Positions 1-9,132 of a stretch of DNA of 64,000 bases are shown here, piece by piece. A program made the translations under genes and the position numbers. Under the pieces are notes generated by a model. That model was not told the DNA's origin and did not search any database. It was given only the letters and a program-made list of their open reading frames with translations. Source of the stretch: Haloarcula rara (GTDB taxonomy: Archaea; Halobacteriota; Halobacteria; Halobacteriales; Haloarculaceae); assembly GCF_029338235.1 (NCBI RefSeq), contig NZ_CP119785.1, positions 992,001 through 1,056,000 of the forward strand, written 5' to 3'. The first letter of the stretch is position 1; each line of letters starts with the position of its first letter.

Positions 1-138
1 TATCGGTCTGGTCGCGTAGTAGCCGAAGAGTCCGAGCGCGAGGAGGTCGATGAACCTGTGTCCGATGAGGGCGGCCAGAACCGCGAGGGCGGCGACGTAG
101 CCCCACCAGCCGAGCCGGTTCCGAGAGAGCGCGTTCAC
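1..138 (-). CDS. Partial membrane protein, possibly AI-2E family transporter (N-terminus)
   Basis: The first 46 residues of a protein that continues beyond the left edge. A GTG start at 138 gives a basic N-terminus, a hydrophobic segment (about residues 12-25) and the stretch LLALGLFGYYATRPI. That pattern resembles the N-terminus of haloarchaeal AI-2E/PerM-type transporters, but so little is visible that this is only a family guess. The 211 bases between this start and the next gene hold no other gene that I can see. Confidence 0.5.
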   Translation of the reverse strand, partial: MNALSRNRLGWWGYVAALAVLAALIGHRFIDLLALGLFGYYATRPI

Positions 139-349
139 GACGCTCTCCGGATGTTGTCACGGCACGGGCACTGGTCGGGCGGCGAGAACGCCGTCGGTAC
201 CACTGTGCGCACAGGTGTGACTGCCACAGAGTAATCCGCCGTGCCTGCCACTGCAAGCCCGTCGACTGCGGACCGCCACGCACCGGCCATGTGTGACCAC
301 CGTGCCCGACAGGCCAACTTCTTTCTCATTTGCTGACATACTGACCGGC

Positions 350-535
350 ATGGCAGACACACTGACCTGCCCGGACTGTGGGAAAGACATCGAGACCACG
401 GACGACCTCGAGGAGGGCGAAGAACTCACGGAGATAGCAACGGAGGAGGGGACCATCTCCCCGTACAGCGATAAGACGGGTAACCTGTTCCTCTGTGGCG
501 GCTGCAAGCGGCCCCTCGGGTTCGAGCGCCACTGA
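350..535 (+). CDS. Small zinc-ribbon protein
   Basis: A 61-residue acidic protein. It has a CPDCG knuckle near the N-terminus (about residues 7-11) and a CGGC knuckle near residues 49-52, which together would bind one zinc ion. The start is the ATG at 350; an upstream in-frame ATG (293) would add a low-complexity, non-acidic extension unlike haloarchaeal proteins. Its function is unknown. Such one-domain zinc fingers are very common in haloarchaea and usually stand alone, as here. It converges with the hydrolase gene that ends at 590. Confidence 0.7.
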   Translation: MADTLTCPDCGKDIETTDDLEEGEELTEIATEEGTISPYSDKTGNLFLCGGCKRPLGFERH

Positions 536-589
536 CCCGCTGGAACGTCGAGCGAAGCCTGTTTTCCGGCCCGCGATGGGGGTGGTCGC

Positions 590-1426
590 TCAGGTGAGAA
601 AGTCGGCCAGCTCCTCGCGGTACCGCTCGGGGCGGTCTTCCATCACCCAGTGGGTAGCGTCGTCTAGACCGGAAAGCGTCGTGTCCTCGATGTCGTCCTC
701 CAGGCGGTGGGCGGTCGCTATCGGCTGGAACTCGTCGTCGGCGCCCCACAGCAACAGCGTCTCCGCAGTGATACTCCCGGGGTCGATCTCGGTCGTGTGG
801 TTGGTGTTGGTCGCGATGGCGTCCCGGACCAGCGACGTCACGCCCTCGTCGGACGCCCACGGTGCTTTCATCCCCTCCAGGAACGCCTCGTCGGGGTCGT
901 CGCCGACGAGCGTGTTCCTGAACATCTTCTCCAGCAGTTGCTGGATATCTTCGACGTCGTTCTCTCTGGCAGTTTCGGGCAGCCCGAGCTGTGTAATCGT
1001 CTCGATGGGCCAGGAGTCGTAGGCGACCCCGTTCGAGATGACGAGCTGGTCGACCAGCTCGGGCGTGTTCGAGGCGTAGCGCAACGCGACGCCCCCGCCG
1101 AGGTCGTGGCCGACGAGCGAGACGGTGCCGAGGTCGAGTGCCGAGACGAGCTCCCTGACCATCTGCTCCTGTATGCGAATCGAGCGGTCGAACGTGTCCG
1201 CCATCGAGGAGTTGCCGTAGCCGAGCATATCCGGCACGATGACTCGCCGCTGGGCGGCTATCGGCTCGACGACGTCCCGCCAGAGAAAGGAGTTGGTCGG
1301 GATGCCGTGGACGAAGACGACGGGGTCGCCCTCGCCCGCGTCGTAGTAGGCGACGTCGAGGGTGTGGCCGTCGACAGTGACGGCGGCGTGGTCCTGCTGG
1401 GACTTCCAGTCGGCGTACGTTGACAC
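590..1426 (-). CDS. Alpha/beta hydrolase, epoxide hydrolase/haloalkane dehalogenase-like
   Basis: A 278-residue alpha/beta-hydrolase. Visible are the oxyanion HG at residues 40-41, the nucleophile elbow GHDLGG with Asp108 in place of Ser, an acidic residue at about 230 (WGADDE) and the catalytic His259 (DATHW). An aspartate nucleophile is typical of epoxide hydrolases, haloacetate dehalogenases and haloalkane dehalogenases, so a hydrolysis through an ester intermediate is likely. The substrate cannot be told from sequence. It is probably cytoplasmic, as there is no signal peptide. Both neighbours are unrelated. Confidence 0.85.
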   Translation of the reverse strand: MSTYADWKSQQDHAAVTVDGHTLDVAYYDAGEGDPVVFVHGIPTNSFLWRDVVEPIAAQRRVIVPDMLGYGNSSMADTFDRSIRIQEQMVRELVSALDLGTVSLVGHDLGGGVALRYASNTPELVDQLVISNGVAYDSWPIETITQLGLPETARENDVEDIQQLLEKMFRNTLVGDDPDEAFLEGMKAPWASDEGVTSLVRDAIATNTNHTTEIDPGSITAETLLLWGADDEFQPIATAHRLEDDIEDTTLSGLDDATHWVMEDRPERYREELADFLT

Positions 1427-1501
1427 AGTGAGTTCCTCCGGGTCGAAGCTGGGTGGCCGGACGGAAAGAAATAGTGCCTGTTAAATACTTTCTCCGGCGC
1501 G

Positions 1502-2953
1502 TCACTCGCGGGACTCCGAGCCCGCCTCGTCAGCGGTCCCGCCGTCCTCGACGCGAACCTGCTCTCGGGCCGCCCCGTCGGGGTCGCGAGCGTCGCCTCG
1601 CGCCCGGTACACCGGCAGTCGCAAGCCGACCGGCAGCGAGCGCCACCGGAGTTCGAGCAGGAGCCACGTGAGGATAGCTGCCAGGCCCAGCACTGTCGCG
1701 ACGGTTTCGGTCACGCCCACCCACACCGGCGCGACGTAGTAGGCCGCGTTAAGCCACCGCGGCGGGACGACCTGCCGGAGGAGCTTCGCGACGGCGACGA
1801 CGGCGTCCCGGTCGCTCTTGGCGTTCGAATCGCTCGCCTGCTGGCCGCCAGTCCGCGAAGTGAGGTTCGCCTGCCGGGCGCTCTCCCCGCCGGAACTCCC
1901 CTCGCCGGTCCCCAGCCGCTCGGCGTCGTAGGGATGGGCAAGGGGGACCGACCAGACGACGCTGCCGTTGGGCGCGACCTCTAGTACGCGGTCTCCGTGG
2001 GTGTCGGTGACGAGCGTGTTGCCGCTGGGCAGTCGGTCGGCGTCCCGGGGCCACTGGAGCTGCCCGTCGGTCCAGGTCCAGGACTGCTCCCAGCTCCCGT
2101 TTGCTCGCTGGTACTCGACGACGCGGCCGTTCTCCGAGTCGGCCACGACCACGGCTGGGCCACCTCGCGCTTCGGGGATGAAATCGGGGTTGTGCTGCTC
2201 GTGGAGGATATCGTGCTGGTCGTCGGCCCCGAGCGTCCAGTTCGACTGGATACCGGTCTCACGCTCGAGAAAGACGACCTGGTCCTGGTTGCGAAGACTG
2301 ACCATGATTCGGCCGTCGTCCAGCAACTCGACGTCGTTGAGATGGGTCCAGTCGCCGGGGTAGGGGCCGCCGCCGGTGACCGGGAACGCGTTCTGGGCGT
2401 CCCAGCGCCACTCGGTCAGTCCCGTCGTCGTGTTCACCAGCAGGACCTCGTCGGCGTTCATATCCGCGACGAGAATCTCGCTCTCGCTGACTCGGACGTG
2501 GTCGTGCCACTCCGCGGCCGTCTCCGTGTCGTCGTATCGGGACCGTATCACCGTCGTCTCGCCGGTCGTGAGGTTCGTCCGCTCGACCAGGTTACGGGCA
2601 CACGGCGGGGCCCGGCAGTCGGGACCCTCGGTGTGAATCGTGTCGGTGGCCGTGTACTCGACGGTCGCCGCCGTCCCCGCGACGGGGTCGACGTCGAAGT
2701 ACTTCGTGTGCTCGTCCTCGTAGTAGAGCCGGCTGCCGTTGGGGTGCCAGGCCATGATGGTGCCGTAGCGGGCGGACTCGGTCGCGACGGTGATGCCGTC
2801 GCTCGGGGGCGCCTCGGGCACGTCCGCAGCGGTCCCGGTCCGCGGGGCCGTCGCCGCGCCCTGGAGGACGACGAGCACCGAGAGCGCGAGCACGGCGAGC
2901 AGCGCCAGCCTGAGTCGGCGGCGGCTCACCCAGTCGGGGACGAAACGGCTCAC
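1502..2953 (-). CDS. Arylsulfotransferase-family membrane protein (copy 1)
   Basis: About 483 residues from a GTG at 2953: a basic N-terminus, a membrane segment, a large extracytoplasmic domain, and a second hydrophobic segment near the C-terminus. The middle domain has the WHD, DWTHLNDV and EQHNPDFIPEARGG motifs of haloarchaeal proteins usually labelled arylsulfotransferase (ASST-type propeller). Real enzymatic activity is unproven. An in-frame ATG at 3058 would add 35 residues rich in Cys, Tyr and Gln, unlike the rest, so I prefer the GTG. A close paralogue lies inverted at 6036-7436. It is divergent from the regulator at 3152. Confidence 0.7.
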   Translation of the reverse strand: MSRFVPDWVSRRRLRLALLAVLALSVLVVLQGAATAPRTGTAADVPEAPPSDGITVATESARYGTIMAWHPNGSRLYYEDEHTKYFDVDPVAGTAATVEYTATDTIHTEGPDCRAPPCARNLVERTNLTTGETTVIRSRYDDTETAAEWHDHVRVSESEILVADMNADEVLLVNTTTGLTEWRWDAQNAFPVTGGGPYPGDWTHLNDVELLDDGRIMVSLRNQDQVVFLERETGIQSNWTLGADDQHDILHEQHNPDFIPEARGGPAVVVADSENGRVVEYQRANGSWEQSWTWTDGQLQWPRDADRLPSGNTLVTDTHGDRVLEVAPNGSVVWSVPLAHPYDAERLGTGEGSSGGESARQANLTSRTGGQQASDSNAKSDRDAVVAVAKLLRQVVPPRWLNAAYYVAPVWVGVTETVATVLGLAAILTWLLLELRWRSLPVGLRLPVYRARGDARDPDGAAREQVRVEDGGTADEAGSESRE

Positions 2954-3151
2954 ACGGACTGGCCTGCGCGGGGCGATATCAGTATTGACGTGTTGTCCCT
3001 GAGTAAGGGTCTGCTGGCGTCGGTAGCAAGTGCTTACCGGGCTATCGCCGTCGGTCACTGCCGCTGGTCACAGGACCGACGTCCCCCTGTGTCACCGGCC
3101 CACACAACCGTACCACTAACAATCCTGGCTCTCGAAAGCCTGCCAACAGCA

Positions 3152-3967
3152 ATGCCACAGGACCAGGCGGTGTACGGGGACATCCAGTTTCTCACCGGGT
3201 CGCCACACCGTCGAGCGGTCCTCGTTGCGCTCTGTGAGGAGCCGGCCCGTCCCCACGAGCTGTGTGCGGATATCGACGCCACGCGGACGACAATTCAACG
3301 CATCCTCGCAGGCTTTCGCGAGCGACAGTGGGTCGTCAAGCACGACGGGGATTACCGGGCGACGGTGACCGGACGGCGCGTCTGTGAGCACTACGAGGCA
3401 CTCCACGAAGAAGTCACGCGAGCCCGCCGTTGCGGCCCCCTGGCGGCGCATCTGGGGCCGGTCGCCGACGACATTCCGGTGGGCGCACTGGAGTCGGGGC
3501 GACTCACGGTCAGCGAAGACGGGAGCCCGCTGGCCGTCCTCAGCCGGTTCACCGGGTGGCTACAGGCGGTCGAGGGGAAGTTTCACGCCATCTCGCCGGT
3601 GGTCGCCCAGCCGTTCAACGAGATCGGCGCCGAGCTGCTGAGCGGGGACATCGACATCGAGTTCGTCATCGACTCGGCGGTGCTGGAACAGTCGAGAGAC
3701 CAGTACGAGGGGGACCTGGAGTTCGGCGCGGACCACGACGGCATAACCATCTACGTCCACGAGACACCCATCTCCCTCGGGGTGGCCTTCGACGACGAAC
3801 GCTGCTGTGTGGTCGCCTACGACGACGGCAACAACCTCAAGGCGATGCTCGAAGCCGGCGAGGGTGACCTGTACGACTGGACCACCGAGGTGTTCGAACG
3901 CCACCGCGAGCGCTCGGTCCCGCTGGCCACGCTGTACGACGCGGAGAACACGGTGGGGGACCGCTGA
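3152..3967 (+). CDS. Winged-helix regulator with FilR1-like middle domain
   Basis: A 271-residue transcription regulator. Residues 10-75 form a winged helix with a probable recognition helix around 44-58, and residues 115-260 match the DUF1724/FilR1-type effector domain common in haloarchaeal regulators. It is divergent from the arylsulfotransferase-family gene and upstream of the carotenoid oxygenase, so either could be its target. A 19-bp palindrome in front of the oxygenase is a candidate binding site. The ATG at 3152 is the first start that gives a typical N-terminus. Confidence 0.8.
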   Translation: MPQDQAVYGDIQFLTGSPHRRAVLVALCEEPARPHELCADIDATRTTIQRILAGFRERQWVVKHDGDYRATVTGRRVCEHYEALHEEVTRARRCGPLAAHLGPVADDIPVGALESGRLTVSEDGSPLAVLSRFTGWLQAVEGKFHAISPVVAQPFNEIGAELLSGDIDIEFVIDSAVLEQSRDQYEGDLEFGADHDGITIYVHETPISLGVAFDDERCCVVAYDDGNNLKAMLEAGEGDLYDWTTEVFERHRERSVPLATLYDAENTVGDR

Positions 3968-4094
3968 GACGGGGACGGGCAGCGCGTCGGTGCGCTGCCA
4001 GCTGTGGAGGGCCGAAGCGGTCGGTGCCGGGACCTGGGCAGGCTCCCCGGTAGGAGGCTCAGACGCTGGCTCCCTATACTTATCCGCTGATGGA

Positions 4095-4113
4095 TGTTAC
4101 AGGAGCTGTAACA
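4095..4113. promoter_or_regulatory. Palindrome in the carotenoid oxygenase promoter
   Basis: Perfect inverted repeat with 8-base arms TGTTACAG and CTGTAACA around GAG. It follows an AT-rich CTATACTTAT stretch at about 4074-4083 that could be the TATA element and precedes the GTG start at 4157. The position between TATA box and start suits a repressor site. The regulator at 3152 is a plausible but unproven ligand. Confidence 0.5.
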
Positions 4114-4156
4114 CCTTCGGCCACAGGTTCTTCCCTCGGGGCCGCCGAGATACTGT

Positions 4157-5581
4157 GTGACAGTCCCGCACCGCCACGGCTTCGAGACACAGCGCGAGGA
4201 AGTCACGAACGAACGGCTCGCCGTCGAGGGCGACCTACCGGCGTGGCTGACCGGCCGCTACGTGAGCAACGGCCCGGGGCAGTTCGAGGTCGGTGACCGG
4301 ACGCTCGGGCACTGGTTCGACCCGCTGGCGCTGGTACGCGGGTTCGCTATCGACGACGGCGTCACCTACACGAACCGGTTCGTCCGCAGCCGGGACTACG
4401 AGTACGCCCGCGAGCGGGGGCGGGTCCGCACGCAGTTTCCCGGGACCGCGCCGGACCGGCCGGTGTGGACACGGATTCGACAGGCCCTGACCGGCGTGTT
4501 CCCCGACAACCCGGTCATCGGTATCGCTCGCATAGACGGGGAGCTGGCCGCTATCACGGAGTCGCCGGTCGCGTTGACGCTCGACCCCGAGACCCTCGAG
4601 ACGACGGGGCGCATCGACCTCACGGCCGGCCTCGACGCCGACCTCACGCTGGGGCATCCCCACTACGACCCGTGGCGGGAATGTCTGGTCAACCTGGGCG
4701 TCGCCTACGGCCGGGAGACGACCTACACCCTCTTTCGTCGGGACGGCGAGTCTGTCACTCCGACGGCGACAGTCGCGTTCGACGACGCCCCCTACGTCCA
4801 CTCCTTCGCGCTGACCGAGCGCTACGCCGTGCTCCCGGCCATGCCCTTCGGGCTCGACCCGACCGCGCTGTTGCTTGGGGCCATCACTCGCAGGACCTTC
4901 GTCGACGCCTTCGAGCGGTTCGACCGGCCGGGCGAGTTCGTCGTCGTCGACCGCGAGACGGGCGAGATTGCGGCCCGCAACCGCGTCGACCCGCTCTTCG
5001 TCTATCATCACGCCAACGCCTTCCCCGACGGCGACGAGCTGGTCGTCGACCTCGTCGGCTACGGGGACCAGCGGGCCGTGACCGACCTCACGCTCGCGAA
5101 CCTCCGGAGCGAGAATCCCTCGGTCCCCCGTGGCGACCTCCAGCGCTACCGGCTGCCACTCGACGGCGGCCGGGCGACCGGCGAGACGGTTCGCGAGGGC
5201 CACATGGAATTTCCCGTCATCGACTATCCGTCGCGGCTCGGCGAGTCCTACGACCGGTGCTACGTCGCCGAGGGCGACGGCCCGTCGGCGCTCCCGACCC
5301 GGCTGGCCCGTGTCAGTGTGCCCGACGGCGAGGCGGTGACCTGGCACGAGTCCAGCACGTTCCCGGGCGAGCCAATCTTCGTCCGCGCGCCAGAGGGTGC
5401 CGACGCCGAGGGCGTCGTCCTCTCGGTCGTGCTGGATACCGAGACCGACGGCTCCGTCCTGCTGGTGCTTGACGCGACGACGATGGACGAGCGGGCGCGG
5501 GCACCCCTGCCCCACCGGCTCCCCTACGGGTTCCACGGGCAGTTCTACGCCGCCGACAACCCAGTCCGAAGTATGGCATGA
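4157..5581 (+). CDS. Carotenoid cleavage oxygenase (RPE65 family)
   Basis: A 474-residue non-haem iron dioxygenase that would cleave carotenoids or apocarotenoids. The four iron-binding histidines of the propeller are visible: GHPHYDP (H167 or H169), YVHSFAL (H215), YHHANAF (H284 or H285) and FHGQFY (H460). Length fits the family. The product could be retinal or an apocarotenal. Haloarchaea usually make retinal with Brp/Blh membrane enzymes, so this soluble enzyme may have another role. It starts with GTG, in frame with the conserved N-terminal LPAWLTGRYVSNGPG segment. Confidence 0.88.
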   Translation: MTVPHRHGFETQREEVTNERLAVEGDLPAWLTGRYVSNGPGQFEVGDRTLGHWFDPLALVRGFAIDDGVTYTNRFVRSRDYEYARERGRVRTQFPGTAPDRPVWTRIRQALTGVFPDNPVIGIARIDGELAAITESPVALTLDPETLETTGRIDLTAGLDADLTLGHPHYDPWRECLVNLGVAYGRETTYTLFRRDGESVTPTATVAFDDAPYVHSFALTERYAVLPAMPFGLDPTALLLGAITRRTFVDAFERFDRPGEFVVVDRETGEIAARNRVDPLFVYHHANAFPDGDELVVDLVGYGDQRAVTDLTLANLRSENPSVPRGDLQRYRLPLDGGRATGETVREGHMEFPVIDYPSRLGESYDRCYVAEGDGPSALPTRLARVSVPDGEAVTWHESSTFPGEPIFVRAPEGADAEGVVLSVVLDTETDGSVLLVLDATTMDERARAPLPHRLPYGFHGQFYAADNPVRSMA

Positions 5582-5702
5582 CGGTGTCGCTGCTGGGCTG
5601 TCAGCGTTGGATCAGGCAGCTCGCATCGGCGACGAGCCCGATTGCCCGCGAGGGAAAAACGCGCGCTTGCTGTGCCTACCTCGGATATTTAACTGGAGGC
5701 TA

Positions 5703-5735
5703 CCGGGTAACACCGGGCGAAAACTAAGTACCCGG
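5703..5735. promoter_or_regulatory. Inverted repeat before the small winged-helix gene
   Basis: Arms CCGGGTA and TACCCGG, 19 bases apart, lie directly upstream of the regulator at 5753. The spacer is A-rich (GAAAACTAAG), so this may be an autoregulatory site placed over the promoter. The evidence is the symmetry alone. Confidence 0.3.
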
Positions 5736-5752
5736 CTCCCGTCGGTCCGGAT

Positions 5753-5986
5753 ATGTCACCGCCCGGGCGCGAAGTCCAGTACACGGAATCGGACGTCATC
5801 GAGGTGTTCAAAGACCGGGGCGACTACGCCGAGCCGCTGACCGCAAAGGAAATCGCGGACCGGCTGGGCTGTTCGCGGCGGACGGCGCTGAACAAGCTCC
5901 ACGACCTCGAAGCGGAGACGGACATCACCAGCAAAAAAGTGGGCGGACGCTCGCGGGTGTGGTGGATTCCGGTCCGGACCGACTGA
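5753..5986 (+). CDS. Small winged-helix DNA-binding protein
   Basis: A 77-residue protein that is a single winged helix-turn-helix: helices around EIADRLGCSRRTALNKLHDL (residues 32-51) and a beta wing ending GRSRVWWIPV. The same fold and ending occur at the N-terminus of the sensor-regulator at 29959-31782. It probably binds DNA without an effector domain. It sits between the carotenoid oxygenase and the second arylsulfotransferase-family gene, both in the same direction. Confidence 0.75.
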   Translation: MSPPGREVQYTESDVIEVFKDRGDYAEPLTAKEIADRLGCSRRTALNKLHDLEAETDITSKKVGGRSRVWWIPVRTD

Positions 5987-6035
5987 CGATGGCCGGACGA
6001 CGGAAACGCCCATCGCTGCCGGGACAGCGACGGCC

Positions 6036-7436
6036 ATGAATCCCGTGACAGTGCTCTCGGGGCATCGGTTCAGGGTCGCCTTCGCGCTGGCGGCTCTGCT
6101 CTGTGTGGCCGTCATCGTCGGCGGCTACGCGACCGCCGAGAGCGACGCGTCGCTGGCCCGGAGCGACTCGGCTGGCGCGGACATCAGCAACGGGACCGGA
6201 GAGCAGGTCGTCCCACCCCGGGACAACGTCACCGTCGTCTCGACCGACTCGACGGCGTTTGTCACCGACGACGGTGACGGCCCGCGAAAGCGCGCGGAGC
6301 TGGTCGCGTTCGCCCCCAACGGAAGCCTCTACTACCGCAACGAGAGCCACACGCGCTACTGGGACGTCGACCCCATCGAGGGGACGAACGCCACCGTCGA
6401 GTACGTCTACGCCGACCACCTCGAGCCCGAGGACTGCAACTCCGAGAGCGTCTGTACGCGCAACGGTATCGAGCGGGTGAACCTGACCACCGGCAACGTG
6501 ACTCACATCTACTCGCGAATCACGCCCGGGAAACACTCGACGCGGTGGCACGACGCCGACCGCATCGGCGAGGACCGGCTGCTGGTGGCCGACATCGCCC
6601 AGGACCGCGCGTTCGTCGTCAACACCACCTCCGAGCAGATAACGTGGTCCTGGGACGCCCAGACGGACTTCAACACGAGCAGCGGCGGCCCCTATCCCGA
6701 GGACTGGACCCACATCAACGACGTCGAGTACGTCGAACTCGAGGGTCGGGAGACGGTGATGGTGAGCGTCCGCAACCACGACCAGGTCGTCTTCGTCGAT
6801 ATGGAGAGCGGGCTGCGTGAGAACTGGACGCTGGGCAGCGACGGCGACCACGAGACGCTGTACGAGCAGCACAACCCCGATTTCATCCCCGAAGCGCGGG
6901 GCGGCCCGGCCGTCCTCGTCGCCGACTCGGAGAACGGCCGCGTCGTCGAGTACCAGCGAGCGAACGGCTCCTGGGAGCAGTCCTGGGAGTGGCGCGACCA
7001 GCGCCTGACGTGGGTTCGCGACGCCGACCGGCTGCCGAACGGCCACACCCTGATAACCGACTCCAACGGCGATCGCGTGCTGGAGATAGACGAGAACAGC
7101 AGCGTCGTCTGGTCGAGTACGATCGGCTTCCCCTACGAGTCCGAACGGCTGGGCACCGGCGACGAGAGCGCGGGCGGGCAGAGTGCGGCGGCACTCGGGC
7201 TCCCCGACAGGACGCCGTCGGCGGAGAACCGCTCGGCGGTGAGCGACGCGGCGACGCTCCTGCCGAAGCCGGTCGTCAACGGCGTCGCCTACCTGCTGCC
7301 GGGGTGGGTCGGCCCGGTCGAGTCCCTGGCCGCGGTCGGACTCCTCGTCGTGCTCGCGCTCTGGGCGGTCCTCGAGTGGCGCCGGCGCTCCTTCGAAGTA
7401 CATTTGCGGTGGCCGGTGCAGATACGTAACAGATGA
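6036..7436 (+). CDS. Arylsulfotransferase-family membrane protein (copy 2)
   Basis: A 466-residue paralogue of the protein at 1502-2953: membrane segment at about 13-30, an extracytoplasmic domain with many N-glycosylation sequons, and a C-terminal hydrophobic segment before a basic tail. RWHDADRI, DWTHINDV and EQHNPDFIPEARGG are shared with copy 1, and about 125 bp around the last motif are nearly identical in DNA. The stop overlaps the ATG of the glycosyltransferase (ATGA at 7433), so the two are probably translationally coupled and may act on the same surface polymer. Confidence 0.72.
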   Translation: MNPVTVLSGHRFRVAFALAALLCVAVIVGGYATAESDASLARSDSAGADISNGTGEQVVPPRDNVTVVSTDSTAFVTDDGDGPRKRAELVAFAPNGSLYYRNESHTRYWDVDPIEGTNATVEYVYADHLEPEDCNSESVCTRNGIERVNLTTGNVTHIYSRITPGKHSTRWHDADRIGEDRLLVADIAQDRAFVVNTTSEQITWSWDAQTDFNTSSGGPYPEDWTHINDVEYVELEGRETVMVSVRNHDQVVFVDMESGLRENWTLGSDGDHETLYEQHNPDFIPEARGGPAVLVADSENGRVVEYQRANGSWEQSWEWRDQRLTWVRDADRLPNGHTLITDSNGDRVLEIDENSSVVWSSTIGFPYESERLGTGDESAGGQSAAALGLPDRTPSAENRSAVSDAATLLPKPVVNGVAYLLPGWVGPVESLAAVGLLVVLALWAVLEWRRRSFEVHLRWPVQIRNR

Positions 7437-9085
7437 CCAGCTCGCACGTAGACGGCGGGGTTCGAGCGGACGTCCGCGGGCGGCTGCCAGCGTCGCCGCT
7501 CTCCGGCGACGACGCCCGGTGGCTCGGCTGGCCGCTGTTGGTCGGGCTGGCCGTCGTGGCCATCTACCTCGGGACGAACGACTACCCGGCCTACGGGGCC
7601 GGGCTGTACGTGGAGACGGCCGACGCCATCCGGGCGAACGGCTACGCGCTCCCCGCGACAGTGCCCCACTACGGCCCCGAGGGCGTCCCCTTCGCGTATC
7701 CCCCGCTCATGTTCTACGTCCTCGCCGTGTTGCGGGACGCCGGCGCCGGGGCCTTTGGGACGTCGCTGTATCTCCCGCCGCTTTTCACCGTCGCGGCGCT
7801 CGTGCCGACGTATCTGCTCGGCCGCGACGTGGTAGGCGACCGCCGGGCCGGGACCGCCGCGGCACTGCTGCTCGTCCTGAACCCGCAGGTCCTGGAGTGG
7901 CATATCAGCGCCGGCGGCCTCGTCCGCGCGCCGGCGTTCGTCTTCGCGCTCTGGGGGAGCTACGCCGCGCTTCGCATCTTCCGGGACGGGGCCCGAGAGT
8001 GGGTGCTGCCAGGGCTAGCCGCGGTCACGCTGGTCGCCCACACCCACCCGACCTACACCATCTTCACCGTGGCCACCTATCTCCTCTTCTGGGTCGGTTA
8101 CGACCGCTCGCCGACCGGATTCGTTCGGGGCGCGGTCGTCGGCTTCGGCGCGCTGGCGCTCGCCCTGCCGTGGCTGGCGACTGTCGTGAGCCACCACGGC
8201 GTCGCGGTCTTTTCCGGCGCCGGGCACGCACGGCGGTCTGTTCGGCGTCGTCTACCGGCTCCGCGAGTGGGGGCCGACCGGCGCCGTCGTGCCGATGGTC
8301 GCCGCCGTCGGCCTGCTGGGGACGCGCCACCGGGTGCTTGGCGCTGGACGGCCGCCGTCTGGCTCCTCTTTGCCCAGCCCCGCTTCGCCTACGCGGTCGG
8401 GGCCATCGCGATGGTCGCCGCCGTCGTCGAACTCGGCGAGCGGGGAGTCACGGACAGGGTCGTCGCGCTCGTCGACCGGGCCCGCGGCCGTCCCACCCCC
8501 GAGACACCCGACCGGCCTGACGGGGGTCGCGAGGCCGACCGGGAGACAGCCCTGGGACACGTGAGCGAGGTCGTCCGACCCGAAACAGTCGTCGCCGCGC
8601 TGGTCGTGCTCTCGCTGGTCGGTCTGGGCGGGGTCGGCTACGAGTTCGCCGGCGCGGACGGGACGACCCCGGAGTTCGTCGACGACGACGACACCGCGGC
8701 GATGGCGTGGGCCGCCGACGAGACCGAGCCGGACGCGACCTTCGTCGTCTTCGGCGACGCCGCCGAGTGGTTCCCGGTCTACGCCGACCGGACCATCCTC
8801 GTCTCGCCGTGGGGGGCCGAGTGGCGCGGGCCGGACACCTACGGGGCACACCTCGACGCCTTCGTCAACGGCTCTGAGTGTGCGAACCGGAGCTGTGCCG
8901 AGGCCGCGATGGCGACCGTCGACGCCGACCCCGACTACGTCTACCTGCCGCAAGGAGCCTACACGGTCCGGGGCGACTACGAGCGGGCCAACGGGACGCT
9001 TGCGGCGTCGTTCGGCGAGCACCCGCGCTACGAGCGAGCGTTCGAGAACGACGGCGTGGTCGTCTTCCGACGGCTCGGCGCCTAG
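7433..9085 (+). CDS. Polytopic membrane glycosyltransferase-like protein (two compensating frameshifts)
   Basis: About 550 residues with many membrane segments. The N-terminal half has YGPEGVPFAYPPLMFYVLAV, like the first loop of GT-C fold (family 39-like) enzymes that use polyprenyl-phosphate sugars. The C-terminus is an extracytoplasmic domain. Between 8222 and about 8321 the reading frame turns into Arg-rich nonsense, while the next frame gives THGGLFGVVYRLREWGPTG. One extra G at 8222-8224 and one missing G at 8318-8321 would explain this. The sugar and acceptor are unknown; coupling to copy 2 upstream suggests envelope glycan modification. Confidence 0.65.
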   Translation: MTSSHVDGGVRADVRGRLPASPLSGDDARWLGWPLLVGLAVVAIYLGTNDYPAYGAGLYVETADAIRANGYALPATVPHYGPEGVPFAYPPLMFYVLAVLRDAGAGAFGTSLYLPPLFTVAALVPTYLLGRDVVGDRRAGTAAALLLVLNPQVLEWHISAGGLVRAPAFVFALWGSYAALRIFRDGAREWVLPGLAAVTLVAHTHPTYTIFTVATYLLFWVGYDRSPTGFVRGAVVGFGALALALPWLATVVSHHGVAVFSGAGHARRSVRRRLPAPRVGADRRRRADGRRRRPAGDAPPGAWRWTAAVWLLFAQPRFAYAVGAIAMVAAVVELGERGVTDRVVALVDRARGRPTPETPDRPDGGREADRETALGHVSEVVRPETVVAALVVLSLVGLGGVGYEFAGADGTTPEFVDDDDTAAMAWAADETEPDATFVVFGDAAEWFPVYADRTILVSPWGAEWRGPDTYGAHLDAFVNGSECANRSCAEAAMATVDADPDYVYLPQGAYTVRGDYERANGTLAASFGEHPRYERAFENDGVVVFRRLGA

Positions 9086-9132
9086 TCTCGTCTCGGTTGG
9101 TCGCTATTCTTCGGAAGCCCGTACTCAGACAA

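Noticed and set aside
1997-3967. 656-residue frame on the plus strand through the arylsulfotransferase-family gene
   Set aside because: Only its last 271 residues are a real protein (start 3152); the rest is the antisense of the minus-strand gene, without recognisable motifs.
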